Source: JBKPNZ01 sp046732895
GTDB lineage: Bacteria; Actinomycetota; Thermoleophilia; Solirubrobacterales; 70-9
Reading direction: 5' to 3'
Assembly (NCBI GenBank): GCA_046732895.1
Contig: JBKPNZ010000014.1
Span: 1 to 64,000, forward strand
DNA: 64,000 bases
The notes below the pieces were generated by a model. That model was given only the letters and a program-made list of their open reading frames with translations. It did not search any database and was not told the origin of the DNA. This document shows positions 44,746 to 54,099 of this stretch, one piece after another (position 1 is the first letter of the stretch; each line of letters opens with the position of its first letter). The position numbers were made by a program, and so were the translations under genes.

Positions 44746-45696
44746 TCAGCCAAACGGAAGCTCGACGACCTCGGCATGGGTGCCATCGCCGACGACGACG
44801 TCCTCCCCCGGCGCCGCCTCCCGGCGGAGGATGGCCAGCGCCAGCGGCCCGCGGGCGGGGGAGATCACAGCAGTGCCCAGCCGGCCCACCTCGCGTTCTC
44901 CGAGCATCACGGCGTCGCCCGCCTGGGCCGCCTGTGTGAGCCGGAGGCCGCGGAGGTGCCGGTTGGGCTTGCCCCTGTAATGCAGGCGGGCGACGGTCTC
45001 CTGGCCGATGTAGCAGCCCTTGCTGAAGCTCACGGCGCGCTCGTTGATCCCGGCCTCCTCGGGGATCGTCGCGCTCGTCATCTCGTAGCCGAAGCGGGGC
45101 GTGCCGGTTTCCACCCGGAGGATCTCCGCAGCCTCCTCGGTGACCTCCGCAGCGCCAGAGGCGCGCAGGCGATCGAGGAGGGCACCGGCATCGCCCGAGC
45201 GCACGATGACGTCGATGCCCAGATCGGTGGCGACACCGAGGACGTCGATGCCGTCCCAGGAGCGAAAGCCCTGCGCGTGCTCGGGGTGCAGGCCCTCGAG
45301 GCCGGTGGCCTGTGCGGCGCGCGGGCCGACGACCGAGACGATCGTCCACTCGCCTGCTGCGTCGGCGATCTCAACATCACGCCCGACGCCGTACATCCGC
45401 AGGTGCTTGAGCGCCGCCGGCGTCCCGGCGAGCTCGAGGTCCAGCCACACATCGTCGGAGTGGAGGAGCAGGACGCGCATGTCTGCCTGCATGTGGCCCT
45501 TGCGATCGAGGAGCGCGGAGTAGCAGCCCCGGCCCGGCTCCAGGGCCTCGATGTCATTGGTGAGCTGGCCCTGCAGATACTCGACGGCGTCCGTTCCGCG
45601 GACGTGCGCCATCCCTCGCTCGCGGACGAGGAAGCCCGCGTCCTCACGCAGGGCGCGGTACTGGCCGTCGAGCTCGATCGCCGTCCCGGTCTCCAT
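44746..45696 (-). CDS. ygfZ: folate-binding YgfZ/GcvT-like protein
   Basis: A 316-residue GcvT-fold protein. The N-terminal region has VRGTDAVEYLQGQLTNDI, and the signature KGCYIGQETVARLHYRGKPNRHLRGL lies near residue 230. YgfZ proteins use folate in iron-sulfur cluster maintenance. The gene is divergent from the DtxR-type regulator, sharing a short regulatory gap. Confidence 0.88.
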   Translation of the reverse strand: METGTAIELDGQYRALREDAGFLVRERGMAHVRGTDAVEYLQGQLTNDIEALEPGRGCYSALLDRKGHMQADMRVLLLHSDDVWLDLELAGTPAALKHLRMYGVGRDVEIADAAGEWTIVSVVGPRAAQATGLEGLHPEHAQGFRSWDGIDVLGVATDLGIDVIVRSGDAGALLDRLRASGAAEVTEEAAEILRVETGTPRFGYEMTSATIPEEAGINERAVSFSKGCYIGQETVARLHYRGKPNRHLRGLRLTQAAQAGDAVMLGEREVGRLGTAVISPARGPLALAILRREAAPGEDVVVGDGTHAEVVELPFG

Positions 45697-45741
45697 CGGG
45701 TTTCAGTCTACGCAGCGCGAACGTGGGATATTTTGACTAGA

Positions 45742-45757
45742 CTAAATCTCGATTTAG
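45742..45757. promoter_or_regulatory. operator of the DtxR-type regulator
   Basis: CTAAATC (45742-45748) and GATTTAG (45751-45757) form a perfect 7-bp inverted repeat around TC. The regulator's ATG begins on the next base (45758), so no ribosome site fits. This predicts a leaderless mRNA with the palindrome covering the -10 region (TAAATC at 45743-45748). Confidence 0.65.
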
Positions 45758-46480
45758 ATGACGCATACTCGGTTATCGAGCAAACACGACTCCGAGGGGC
45801 GCCAGAGCGGGCCTGCGACCGAGGCGGTCGAGGACTACGCCAAGGCGATCTACGCCCTCCAGCATCGCGGCGGTGGCGAGCCCGTTGCCACGTCGGCGCT
45901 CGCCGAGCGCCTCGACGTCGCGCCTTCGACCGTGACGGCGATGTTGAAGCGCCTCGACGCCCTGGAGCTCGTGACCTACGAGCCCTACCGCGGGGCCACG
46001 CTGACGGCGCACGGAGAGCAGGTCGCGCTCGAGGTGATCCGCCATCACCGGCTGCTCGAGGCCTTCCTCGCCGAGGCGCTGGAGATGCCCTGGGACCGCG
46101 TCCACGACGAGGCGGAGGTCCTCGAGCACTACATCTCCGAGGACCTCGAGAAGCTCATCGCGGCGAAGCTCGGCGATCCCAGCCTCGATCCGCACGGCGA
46201 CCCGATTCCGAGCGCCAATCTCGACCTGGCTGCGGACCGCACGGTTTCGCTGGCCGCGCTCGAGCCCGGTGAGCAGGCGACGTTCGCGCGGGTGTCGGAT
46301 TCGAATCCGGCGATGCTCCGCTTCCTCGATGAGCACGGCATTCACCCCGGAGCCCGGCTTGCGGTCGTCGGGGCCGAGCCCTTCGGCGGCCCGCTCGTCA
46401 TCGAGGTCGCCGGCACCGAGCACGCGCTCGGCGCCGAGCTCGCCCAGAACATGCGTGTCGAGCGGGGGCCCAGTTCGTGA
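45758..46480 (+). CDS. DtxR/MntR-type metal-dependent regulator
   Basis: A 240-residue iron- or manganese-sensing repressor. N-terminal winged helix: AVEDYAKAIYALQHRGGGEPVATSALAERLDVAPSTVTAMLKRL. The metal-binding and dimerisation domain has HHRLLEAFLAEALEMPWDRVHDEAEVLEH, with ligand-like Glu/His residues. A C-terminal FeoA/SH3-like domain (GEQATFARVSDSNPAMLRFLDEHGIHPGARLAVV) ends it. Its stop overlaps the Nramp start (GTGA), so it probably controls metal uptake by that transporter through the palindrome at 45742. Confidence 0.9.
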   Translation: MTHTRLSSKHDSEGRQSGPATEAVEDYAKAIYALQHRGGGEPVATSALAERLDVAPSTVTAMLKRLDALELVTYEPYRGATLTAHGEQVALEVIRHHRLLEAFLAEALEMPWDRVHDEAEVLEHYISEDLEKLIAAKLGDPSLDPHGDPIPSANLDLAADRTVSLAALEPGEQATFARVSDSNPAMLRFLDEHGIHPGARLAVVGAEPFGGPLVIEVAGTEHALGAELAQNMRVERGPSS

Positions 46481-47826
46481 ACCGAGCTCTCGACACCACG
46501 CCGGAGGGGGCAATCGCCCCGGACGCCCCGCCGCGCGAGGCCGACGTCGAAGACGTACTCCCCGGCGAAGCTGCCGTCGCCCGGGCTGCCCGAGCATCGC
46601 TCGACGGGCGGGTCCGGGGTCCGGCGCGGGTCTGGCCGTTCCTTGGTCCGGCCTTCATCGCCGCCGTCGCCTACATCGACCCGGGGAACTTCGCCACGAA
46701 CATCGCCGGGGGCGCGAAGTTCGGCTACCTGCTGCTCTGGGTGATCGTCTCGGCGAACCTCATCGCGATGCTGGTGCAGACCCAATCGGCGAAGCTTGGA
46801 ATCGCCACCGGGAAGAACCTCCCGGAGCTCTGCCGCCAGGTGTTTCCGTGGGGCGCGTCGATCGGATTGTGGCTTCAGGCCGAGGTGGTCGCGATGGCGT
46901 GCGACGTGGCGGAGGTCGTCGGCGCGGCGCTGGGACTCAACCTGCTCTTCGGCATTCCCCTGTTCCCGGCGGCATTGATCGCCGGAGCTGGCGCCTTCGC
47001 GATCCTCGGCCTTCAGCAGATGGGGTTTCGACGCCTTGAGGCGGGGATCGCCGCCCTCGCCGGCGTCGTGCTTGTCTCGTTCGGCTTCGAGATCTTCGTC
47101 TCCGATCCGAACGCCGGTGACGTCGCGGGGCACCTCTTCAAGCCCGGGTTCAGCGGCACGGAGAGCATCCTGCTGACCACGGGAATCATCGGCGCGACCG
47201 TGATGCCGCACGTGATCTACCTGCATTCGGCGCTCACGCAGCGCCGTGTGGTCGGGCGTAACGACGAGGAGAAGCGCAAGATCCTCGGCTTTGAGAAGGT
47301 CGACGTCGTGATCGCCATGACGATCGCCGGCTCCGTGAATCTGGCGATGATGATCATGGCGGCGGCGCTCTTCCACGAGAGCGGCCTGACCGGCATCGAC
47401 AGCATCGAAGGCGCCTTCAACGGCCTGCAGAAGGAGGTCTCCGACAACGCCGCCACGATCTTCGGGGTGGCGCTGCTCGCGTCCGGCTTCGCCTCCTCGT
47501 CCGTAGGCACGATGGCGGGGCAGGTCGTGATGCAGGGCTTCATCCAGCGCCGGATCCCGATCTTCCTGCGGCGCGCAATCACCCTCGCGCCGGCGTTGAT
47601 CGTGTTGGGCATCGGTCTCAACCCCACCAACGCTCTCGTGATCAGCCAGGTCATCCTCTCCTTCGGGATCCCCTTCGCGCTGATTCCGCTGCTCCTGATC
47701 GCCCGTAAGCGAGAGGTCATGGGCTCGCTGGTGAATCCCCCCTGGCTCTCGGCGCTCGCCAGCGTCCTCGGCGGCCTGATCATCGCCCTCAACGTCTTCC
47801 TCCTCCAGCAGGTGTTCTTCGGCTGA
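46477..47826 (+). CDS. mntH: Nramp-family divalent metal transporter
   Basis: A 449-residue membrane transporter with about 11 segments. The metal-binding DPGN motif lies in segment 1 (AYIDPGNFATNIAGG), and the segment-6 motif is GATVMPHVIYLHSA. A ~55-residue acidic N-terminal extension precedes segment 1. It imports Mn2+ (or Fe2+) with protons. The GTG start overlaps the regulator stop, forming a two-gene operon. Confidence 0.92.
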   Translation: MNRALDTTPEGAIAPDAPPREADVEDVLPGEAAVARAARASLDGRVRGPARVWPFLGPAFIAAVAYIDPGNFATNIAGGAKFGYLLLWVIVSANLIAMLVQTQSAKLGIATGKNLPELCRQVFPWGASIGLWLQAEVVAMACDVAEVVGAALGLNLLFGIPLFPAALIAGAGAFAILGLQQMGFRRLEAGIAALAGVVLVSFGFEIFVSDPNAGDVAGHLFKPGFSGTESILLTTGIIGATVMPHVIYLHSALTQRRVVGRNDEEKRKILGFEKVDVVIAMTIAGSVNLAMMIMAAALFHESGLTGIDSIEGAFNGLQKEVSDNAATIFGVALLASGFASSSVGTMAGQVVMQGFIQRRIPIFLRRAITLAPALIVLGIGLNPTNALVISQVILSFGIPFALIPLLLIARKREVMGSLVNPPWLSALASVLGGLIIALNVFLLQQVFFG

Positions 47827-47851
47827 GCCACCCAGCGACTACGCTTCAGGC

Positions 47852-48214
47852 GTGGCGCTCGCGGACGACTTCAACGGCCTCATCGACTCGCTTCCCGAGG
47901 ACTGGACCGACGTCGAGCTCGACCTGCGGATCTTCGACGAGTCGCGTTACATCGACGCCGCGGTCATGCTGACCCAGGTGAACGCCCAGCCCTACTCGAA
48001 GGCCGACTGGCACTGGCGTATCAACGTCGCCCACACCTTCGGCCACGCGGCGGCCGCCGAGACCGTGCGCGGGACCCTCGAGCTGCTCGACACGGAGGGC
48101 ATCGCCGGAGAGATGATCGTCCGGGACGTGCGGGAGGGCCGCGCCGAGGTCGTGCAGATGTGGGGTCGCCCGGAGTCCGTCCGCCGCGAGTTTCGCGAAC
48201 GCCGCTCGCTCTAG
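47852..48214 (+). CDS. conserved hypothetical protein
   Basis: A 120-residue cytosolic protein: ADDFNGLIDSLPEDWTDVELDLRIFDESRYIDAAVMLTQVNAQPYSKADWHWRINVAHTFGHAAAAETVRGTLELLDTEGIAGEMIVRDVREGRAEVVQMWGRP in two alpha/beta parts. It begins 25 bp after mntH and may be co-transcribed. A 7-bp stem TTTCGCG/CGCGAAA (48191-48197, 48220-48226) spans its stop and could end the transcript. No family recognised. Confidence 0.65.
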   Translation: MALADDFNGLIDSLPEDWTDVELDLRIFDESRYIDAAVMLTQVNAQPYSKADWHWRINVAHTFGHAAAAETVRGTLELLDTEGIAGEMIVRDVREGRAEVVQMWGRPESVRREFRERRSL

Positions 48215-48242
48215 TCAGCCGCGAAACGCGCCTCGAACGCGC

Positions 48243-48287
48243 CGAGTGGCGAGAAAGTCGGCGTATGCGCGACTTTCACGCCACTCG
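48243..48287. repeat. solitary ATG-centred palindrome between convergent genes
   Basis: A 45-nt unit with the longest arms of the set. 17 bases (48243-48259, CGAGTGGCGAGAAAGTC) pair with 48271-48287 with a single A-A mismatch. The centre contains GCG-TATG-CGC (48261-48270). It lies between the stops of the hypothetical gene and the substrate-binding lipoprotein gene, where a bidirectional terminator would also fit, but no T-tract is present. Confidence 0.8.
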
Positions 48288-48296
48288 ATGTGCTTT

Positions 48297-49265
48297 TCAG
48301 CCGATGGCGGGGAAGGCGGTGGCGATGTCGGGAGGCTCATCGACCAGGCCGTGACGGGCATCCCACCGAGCCCACTGCCTCAGTGCCCGTTCATCGAACG
48401 CCCCGACGGGCTCGAAGGCATGAGCCCGCATCAGCGCATCGAGCTGCGCCTCCTGCTCGTCGCGGTCGAGCCCATCGACCTCCGAGATGAGGTCATCCAA
48501 GCCGACCGCGGGATCACCGACCACCCGGCGATACCCCCTCTCAGTGCCATCCACGACCGCCCGAACCAAGCCTGGGTCCGAGCTGATCTCATCACCACTC
48601 GTACACAACACCAGCTCCGGATACCGCGGCGCCCCATAGTCATCCACGCGAAAGACCCGCACCGGCACCCCGCGTCGCTCGAGCGCCACCCCCTCCGCGT
48701 TCCAGAACGCCGTCGCCGCGTCGACCTCCCCGGCCGCGAGCGCCGCAACGGCATCGAAGCCGATGGTGACGCGATCGACTGCATCCGGATCGGCGCCATC
48801 CGCCGCGACCACGGAATCGAGCACCGCGTCGTCTGAGGGCAGCCCAGTCACGCCCACCGTCCTCCCCACGAGGTCGGCAGGCCGGCGCACGGCGTCACGG
48901 TCGCCGGCAATCACCGAAGCCAGTGGTCGCTGCACGATCGGCATCACGCCCACCACGTCGAGACCATGCTCGCGCGCGATCGCCAGATCGTGGATGTCCA
49001 TGATCGCGAAGTCGGCTCGTCCCGCCTCGAGCAGCTTCGGCGCGTCAGTGGAGGAGGAAGGCTCCTGGACGTCCAGGTCAACCCCCGCGTCGCGGTAGTA
49101 GCCCTGGGCCAGTGCGGCATAGATGCCGGCATGCACGGCGTTGGGCTGGAAATCCAGCACGACGGTCGCTCGCTTCGGAGCGCCCGGTTCAGCACCGTCC
49201 CCGCCACAGCTCGCGAATGCCAGCCCGGCGACGACGGCCGCCAGCAGCGCGGCGACCTTTCGCAT
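48297..49265 (-). CDS. SsuA/THI5-like substrate-binding lipoprotein
   Basis: A 322-residue periplasmic-binding-fold lipoprotein: lipobox FASCG, then VVLDFQPNAVHAGIYAALAQGYYRDAGVDLDVQEPSSSTDAPKLLEAGRADFAIMDIHDLAIARE, which is the NMT1/THI5-like pattern of pyrimidine-precursor or alkanesulfonate binders. ABC importer genes are not beside it, so it is an orphan binding subunit here. The pocket residues suggest a pyrimidine (HMP-like) ligand, as inference only. Confidence 0.82.
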   Translation of the reverse strand: MRKVAALLAAVVAGLAFASCGGDGAEPGAPKRATVVLDFQPNAVHAGIYAALAQGYYRDAGVDLDVQEPSSSTDAPKLLEAGRADFAIMDIHDLAIAREHGLDVVGVMPIVQRPLASVIAGDRDAVRRPADLVGRTVGVTGLPSDDAVLDSVVAADGADPDAVDRVTIGFDAVAALAAGEVDAATAFWNAEGVALERRGVPVRVFRVDDYGAPRYPELVLCTSGDEISSDPGLVRAVVDGTERGYRRVVGDPAVGLDDLISEVDGLDRDEQEAQLDALMRAHAFEPVGAFDERALRQWARWDARHGLVDEPPDIATAFPAIG

Positions 49266-49296
49266 CGAGGGGCAGGGTAGGGATAGCCTCTCCCCG

Positions 49297-49839
49297 ATGG
49301 CTGACCACCGCCTCTCCGAACAGCTCCTCGTCTATGTCGAGATCCCGAAGGGCAGTCGCAACAAGTACGAGTACGACGAGGGCATCGGCGAGGTCATCCT
49401 GGACCGCTTCCTGTCCTCCTCGATGGTCTACCCGACCGACTACGGGTTCCTGATCGGACACCGCGGTCGCGACGAGGACCCTCTCGACGCGCTGGTATGC
49501 GTCTCCGAGCCGACCTTTCCGGGGTGCGTGATCGCCGTCAAGCCGATCGCGCTGTTCAAGATGCGGGACGAGAAGGGCGAGGACGACAAGATCGTCTGCG
49601 TTCCGACCCAGGACCCGGGGTGGAACCACGCCGAGACCCTCGATGACATCCCCGAGCAGCTACAGCGAGAGATCACGCACTTCTTCTCCTCGTACAAGCA
49701 GCTCGAGGACAAGAAGGTCGAGGTCGACGGCTGGCACTCGCGGGAGGAGGCCCTCGAGGTGATCGAGGACGGCCGGCGCCTGCAGGAGGAGTACGACGCC
49801 GAGGCGGGCGAGGCGAAGCTCCAACCCGGGTCGAGCTGA
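49297..49839 (+). CDS. ppa: inorganic pyrophosphatase
   Basis: A 180-residue family I soluble pyrophosphatase. VYVEIPKGSRNKYEYDEGIG, the substrate loop YPTDYGFL, and the metal-binding signature DEDPLDALV are all present, with later KKVEVDGW. It hydrolyses PPi with Mg2+ in the cytosol. ATG 49297 lies 31 bp from the divergent lipoprotein start. Confidence 0.93.
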   Translation: MADHRLSEQLLVYVEIPKGSRNKYEYDEGIGEVILDRFLSSSMVYPTDYGFLIGHRGRDEDPLDALVCVSEPTFPGCVIAVKPIALFKMRDEKGEDDKIVCVPTQDPGWNHAETLDDIPEQLQREITHFFSSYKQLEDKKVEVDGWHSREEALEVIEDGRRLQEEYDAEAGEAKLQPGSS

Positions 49840-49972
49840 CGGGCAGTAGCCCCCCGCGTCACGCAGCCTGGATACACTGCGCGCCGCTTTTTGAACGAGG
49901 GCCCGCCGCCTCCTCCGCTTCGCGTCCGGGGGCGACGGGACTTCTGGTTCATCCCCAACTAGGAGGTTTCAA

Positions 49973-50758
49973 GTGCAGGATCGAGGACTCGCCGCCTACA
50001 TCTCGGAGCTGGTCGGCACCTTCTTCCTCGTCTTCGTGATCGGTGTCGTCGTGACGCTCTTCGTCGCCACCACCGATCAGTCACAGACGGGCTCCGACTT
50101 CGCCGTGGTGGGTCTCGTCCACGCGTTCGTGCTCTTCGGCCTGATCATCACCTTCGGGGCGGCGAGCGGAGGCCATTTCAACCCCGCGATCACCGTCGCC
50201 GCGGCGGCGCTCCGGCGCATCGATCCGCTCGACGCGGTGGTCTACATCCTGGCGCAGCTCTCCGGCGCCGTCCTCGGCGCGCTGCTCGTCAAGGGGCTGC
50301 TCCTCGACGAGGGTCGTGCCGGGCACTACGGCGCTGCATCGATCAGCCCCCTACTGGGCGGCAACTTCCAGGGTGCGATCGTCGAGGCGCTCGGAACCTT
50401 CCTGCTGGTCCTCGCCGTCTGCGCCGTCGCATTCAATCCGGGCGCCCGCCGTGAGTGGGCGCCGCTTGCGATCGGCACCACGCTCGGCTTCGCCGTGATG
50501 ATCTTCGGCCCGCTCACAGGCGGATCGTTCAACCCGGCCCGCTGGTTCGGCCCGGCCCTGATCGGCGACAGCTTCGGTGGGACCTGGCCGTACATCGTCG
50601 GCCCGCTCGTCGGCGCCCTGCTGGCCGCCGCCGTCTATCGCTTCGTGATCGCGGGGCCGCAGTATGGCCTCGGCCCCGAGGCGCCGACCGTGCCCGGCCG
50701 GGTGGTAGGACAGGTCGCGGCAGACGTGGAGACGGCTGCCCGTCCACGCAAGAAGTAG
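49973..50758 (+). CDS. aquaporin / MIP-family channel
   Basis: A 261-residue six-segment channel. The two NPA boxes are HFNPAIT and SFNPARW, the second followed by the selectivity-filter arginine. The extended loop between helices and the small-residue filter do not separate water from glycerol specificity. The GTG start has AGGAGG 7 bases upstream. A charged tail ends AARPRKK. Confidence 0.9.
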   Translation: MQDRGLAAYISELVGTFFLVFVIGVVVTLFVATTDQSQTGSDFAVVGLVHAFVLFGLIITFGAASGGHFNPAITVAAAALRRIDPLDAVVYILAQLSGAVLGALLVKGLLLDEGRAGHYGAASISPLLGGNFQGAIVEALGTFLLVLAVCAVAFNPGARREWAPLAIGTTLGFAVMIFGPLTGGSFNPARWFGPALIGDSFGGTWPYIVGPLVGALLAAAVYRFVIAGPQYGLGPEAPTVPGRVVGQVAADVETAARPRKK

Positions 50759-50776
50759 GCCACCACGAGCGGCAGG

Positions 50777-51854
50777 GTGATGAAGAAGGCCGCGCTGGGC
50801 GTTGCCTTCGCCGCTGCCCTGCTCGCGCCGAGCGCGCAGGCGGCGACGATCAAGCCGAACGTCCTCACCGACGACCTGACGAACAACGGGAACTGCACTC
50901 TGCGCGAGGCGGTCGAAGCCGCGACGACTAATGCCGCCGTCGACGCGTGCCCGAAGGGGCAGAAGCGAAAGAAGGACCGGATTCCGCTGGCCGTCGGCGA
51001 CTACGCCCTCGCCTCAGGAGACATGTTCGAGGACGAGAATGCCGTGGCCGACCTCGACATCCGCGGTGGAGGCCCGGTCAGCTTCGTCGGCCGAGGCCTC
51101 GCGAAGACATCGATCGTGGCGCCGAGCAACGACCGCGCTCTACACCTGATCGCCAACTCCGCCAACGGTGCGACGAGGGTGGGCCTGAGCCGGCTCACGA
51201 TGGAGGGCGGCGGCGGCGCGCTGTGGGGCGGTGTGGTACGCGATGAGGCCGGCACGGGTTCCAAGCTGACGCTGGATCGGGTCAGGATTCGGAACGGAGA
51301 GATCCAGTTCGGAGGAGGCGTCTACACGAACGGAAGCCTCCGCGTCAAGCGAAGCATCTTCGAGGACAACTCAGCCAAGGTGAGCACCACCGGCTTCCCG
51401 GCGGTCCAGGCGGTCGGCGGGGCCGTTTACCTGGCGAGTGGTGCAAGCGCAAACATCACGGACAAACGACGCACCCAACGGTTCGACGATGGCACTCGAA
51501 GCCGGTGCCCTTTCTCTCACCAACTCGGTGATCGACCCCTCCTTTGGTGGGGCCACGGTGTGCGCGGTGCTCGGCGGGTCCTTGGCGAGCGGCGGATACA
51601 ACGTCACCCCGACCGTGACCTGCCCGCTGGATGGCCCGGGCGACAAGTACGCGGACCCGGACCTCGCCAACGCGCCCGAGGACAACGGCGGGCCTACCGA
51701 GACCGTACGGCTCGAGAAGGCGAGCCCAGCCATCGATCACATTCCGCTTCGGCGCTGCAAGCCTGCGAAAGACGAGGATCAGCGTCGCTACAAGCGCCCA
51801 GCCGGCAAGCGTTGCGACTCCGGCGCGTACGAGCGCGGCGCCAAGAGGCGCTGA
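50777..51854 (+). pseudogene. frameshifted CSLREA-type secreted beta-helix protein
   Basis: A signal peptide (KKAALGVAFAAALLAPSAQA) and a CTLREAVEAA box open a right-handed beta-helix-like protein with repeats such as GGGVYTNGSLRVKRSIFEDNSA. Coding homology runs in one frame to about 51455 and in another from about 51460 (NDAPNGSTMALEAGALSLTNSVIDPSF) to the stop at 51854. The shift lies near 51455-51470. Repaired, it would give ~358 residues with the usual C-terminal GGPTETVRLEKASPAID block. Sequencing error is possible; otherwise the first frame would end in an unrelated tail at 51889. Confidence 0.7.
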
Positions 51855-51890
51855 GGACGCGGAGGTTCCCGAGCCCGCGGCTGCGGTAGC

Positions 51891-54089
51891 TTGAATCGCG
51901 TGCGCCGGGTCACCTTCTCGCGCAACTACACGCTCTCGCTGTCGCGGACGTGTCGCTGCTACTGCAAGTACTGCGCCTTCGCCACCCACAGGGCTCATCT
52001 CTACTCGCCCGAGGAGGTGGAGCGGCGCCTCGAGGAGGCGGTCCGCCGCAACGCGAAGGAGCTGCTCGTCCTCACCGGCGAGCTCCCCGAGGTCAATCCG
52101 GAGGTGGCCGCGCGGCTGGCCGAGTACGGCCATGACGACTTCGTCTCGTATGTCGTCTGGACCTGTGAGCGCGCCCTCGAGCGCGGGCTCCTGCCGCACA
52201 CGAATCTCGGGGTGGTGGAGCGCGGTGACCTGGCCCGCCTGCGCGAGGTCACGGCCTCCCAGGGGCTGATGCTCGAGTCGATCAATCCCGACCTCGTCGT
52301 CCATCAGGGCTCGCCCACGAAGCATCCGGCGCGGCGCCTGGCGATGATCGAGGCGGCGGGCGAGCTGCGGATCCCGTTCACGAGCGGCATTCTCGTCGGG
52401 ATCGGCGAGACGGAGGATGAGCGCGTCGCCTCGCTCGAGGCGATCGCGAACCTCCACCAGCGCCATGGCCACATCCAGGAGGTGATCCTCCAGAACTTCG
52501 TCCCGCACCCGCGCTATTACGGGCGCGAGGTGGCGGACATCGCCGACGCGGCATCGAGGGAGAGGTGGAATCGCGACGGCTCTCCGCTTGGTAACGAGGA
52601 GCCGATGCCCGAGTGGGCGACGGAGGTCACGCTTGACGACATGAAGCGGCTCGTCGCCGAGTCGCGTCGTCTCATGCCCGACGTCGGCATCCAGATTCCG
52701 CCGAACCTCTCGGATTGGTGGGTGGATCTCGTTCGGGAGGGCGCCACGGACCTGGGCGGGCTCTCCGCCAACGGCGACCACATCTCACCGGAGCATGCGT
52801 TCCCGAGCCCGCATCAGGTTCGCAAGCGCCTCGCTCCGGAGGGGTACGCGCTGACCGAGCGGCTCTGCGTATACCCGCAATATCTCGACCCGGACTGGAT
52901 GGAGCAGGGTGTGCTGGACGTCGTGAAGCTCAAGTACTGGAGCTTCATCCCGCGCCGTGGCTCAGGGCGCCGCCAGGAGCGGACGATCGATCCGGACACC
53001 GCGCCACGGGCCATCGAAAAGGGCCGTCGCGGCGAGGCGCTCACCGAGGAGGAGCTGACCGCGCTCTTCGCCGAGACTCGTCCCGAGGTCATCGAGGACA
53101 TGCGCGCCGCAGCCGACGGGCTCCGGGCCGAGCTTGCGGGGGAGCGCGCGACATTCGTCGTCAACCGCAACATCAACTTCACCAACGTCTGCGTCGTCGG
53201 CTGCGCCTTCTGCGGATTCGGCCAGGGGAAGCGCTCACCTGACGCCTACCACGTGACCGAGGACGACTTCCAGGCGCGCGTTCAGGAGGCCGTCGACTTC
53301 GGCGCGACGGAGATCTGCATGCAGGGAGGCATCCATCCCGACTACACGCTCGAGCACTACGGCCGCTGGCTGCGGCTGGTGAAGGAGGTCGCGCCCCAGA
53401 TCCACCTCCACGCCTACTCGCCGATGGAAGTGCACTTCATGTGCGAGCGGTCCGGCAAGAGCCCCCAAGCGGTCTTCGACTACCTCGTGGAGCAGGGCTT
53501 GGGCTCAACACCCGGCACGGCAGCCGAGGTGCTCCACGACGGCGTCCGTGCGCGGATCTCGCCGAACAAGCTCCCGGTCGCGCGGTGGGTGGAGATCATC
53601 GAAGCGTGTCATCGGTCCGGCCTTCGCTCGACGTCCACGGTGATGTTCGGGCACATCGAGGAGCCGTGGGAGCTTGCCCGGCACATGCGCGTCATCCGCG
53701 AGCTGCAGGAGCGGACCGGCGGGATCACGGAGTTCGTGCCGCTCAGCTTCATCCCGTTCAACACGCTGCTCGGCCGCACGCACGGAGTCGAGGAGATCTC
53801 GCGCGCCGACAACTTGAAGCACACGGCCGCGTTCCGCCTCGCGCTCGGTAAGACGATCCCCAACCTCCAGGCGAGCTGGGTGAAGATGGGCCTCGACGCG
53901 GCGACGGAGTCTCTGCACTGGGGCGTCAATGATCTGGGCGGCACCCTGATGGAGGAGAACATCTCCCGCATGGCGGGTTCCCAGCACGGCGTGCGACTGG
54001 AGCCCGAGCAGCTGATCGAGGCGGCCCGCCGGGCCGGCCGAGAACCGGCTCAGCGCACCACTCTCTACGAGATCGTCGAGACCTACTGA
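51891..54089 (+). CDS. fbiC: F420 precursor F0 synthase (CofG-CofH fusion)
   Basis: A 732-residue fusion of two radical-SAM halves. Cluster motifs are C21-x3-C25-x2-C28 (CRCYCKYC) in the CofG half and C434-x3-C438-x2-C441 (CVVGCAFC) in the CofH half. Together the halves make F0 from tyrosine and a ribityl-diaminouracil. The fused form is typical of actinobacteria. TTG 51891 or GTG 51900 may be the start. Remaining F420 genes lie at 60-63 kb. Confidence 0.95.
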   Translation: MNRVRRVTFSRNYTLSLSRTCRCYCKYCAFATHRAHLYSPEEVERRLEEAVRRNAKELLVLTGELPEVNPEVAARLAEYGHDDFVSYVVWTCERALERGLLPHTNLGVVERGDLARLREVTASQGLMLESINPDLVVHQGSPTKHPARRLAMIEAAGELRIPFTSGILVGIGETEDERVASLEAIANLHQRHGHIQEVILQNFVPHPRYYGREVADIADAASRERWNRDGSPLGNEEPMPEWATEVTLDDMKRLVAESRRLMPDVGIQIPPNLSDWWVDLVREGATDLGGLSANGDHISPEHAFPSPHQVRKRLAPEGYALTERLCVYPQYLDPDWMEQGVLDVVKLKYWSFIPRRGSGRRQERTIDPDTAPRAIEKGRRGEALTEEELTALFAETRPEVIEDMRAAADGLRAELAGERATFVVNRNINFTNVCVVGCAFCGFGQGKRSPDAYHVTEDDFQARVQEAVDFGATEICMQGGIHPDYTLEHYGRWLRLVKEVAPQIHLHAYSPMEVHFMCERSGKSPQAVFDYLVEQGLGSTPGTAAEVLHDGVRARISPNKLPVARWVEIIEACHRSGLRSTSTVMFGHIEEPWELARHMRVIRELQERTGGITEFVPLSFIPFNTLLGRTHGVEEISRADNLKHTAAFRLALGKTIPNLQASWVKMGLDAATESLHWGVNDLGGTLMEENISRMAGSQHGVRLEPEQLIEAARRAGREPAQRTTLYEIVETY

Positions 54090-54099
54090 GGCCCGGCCC

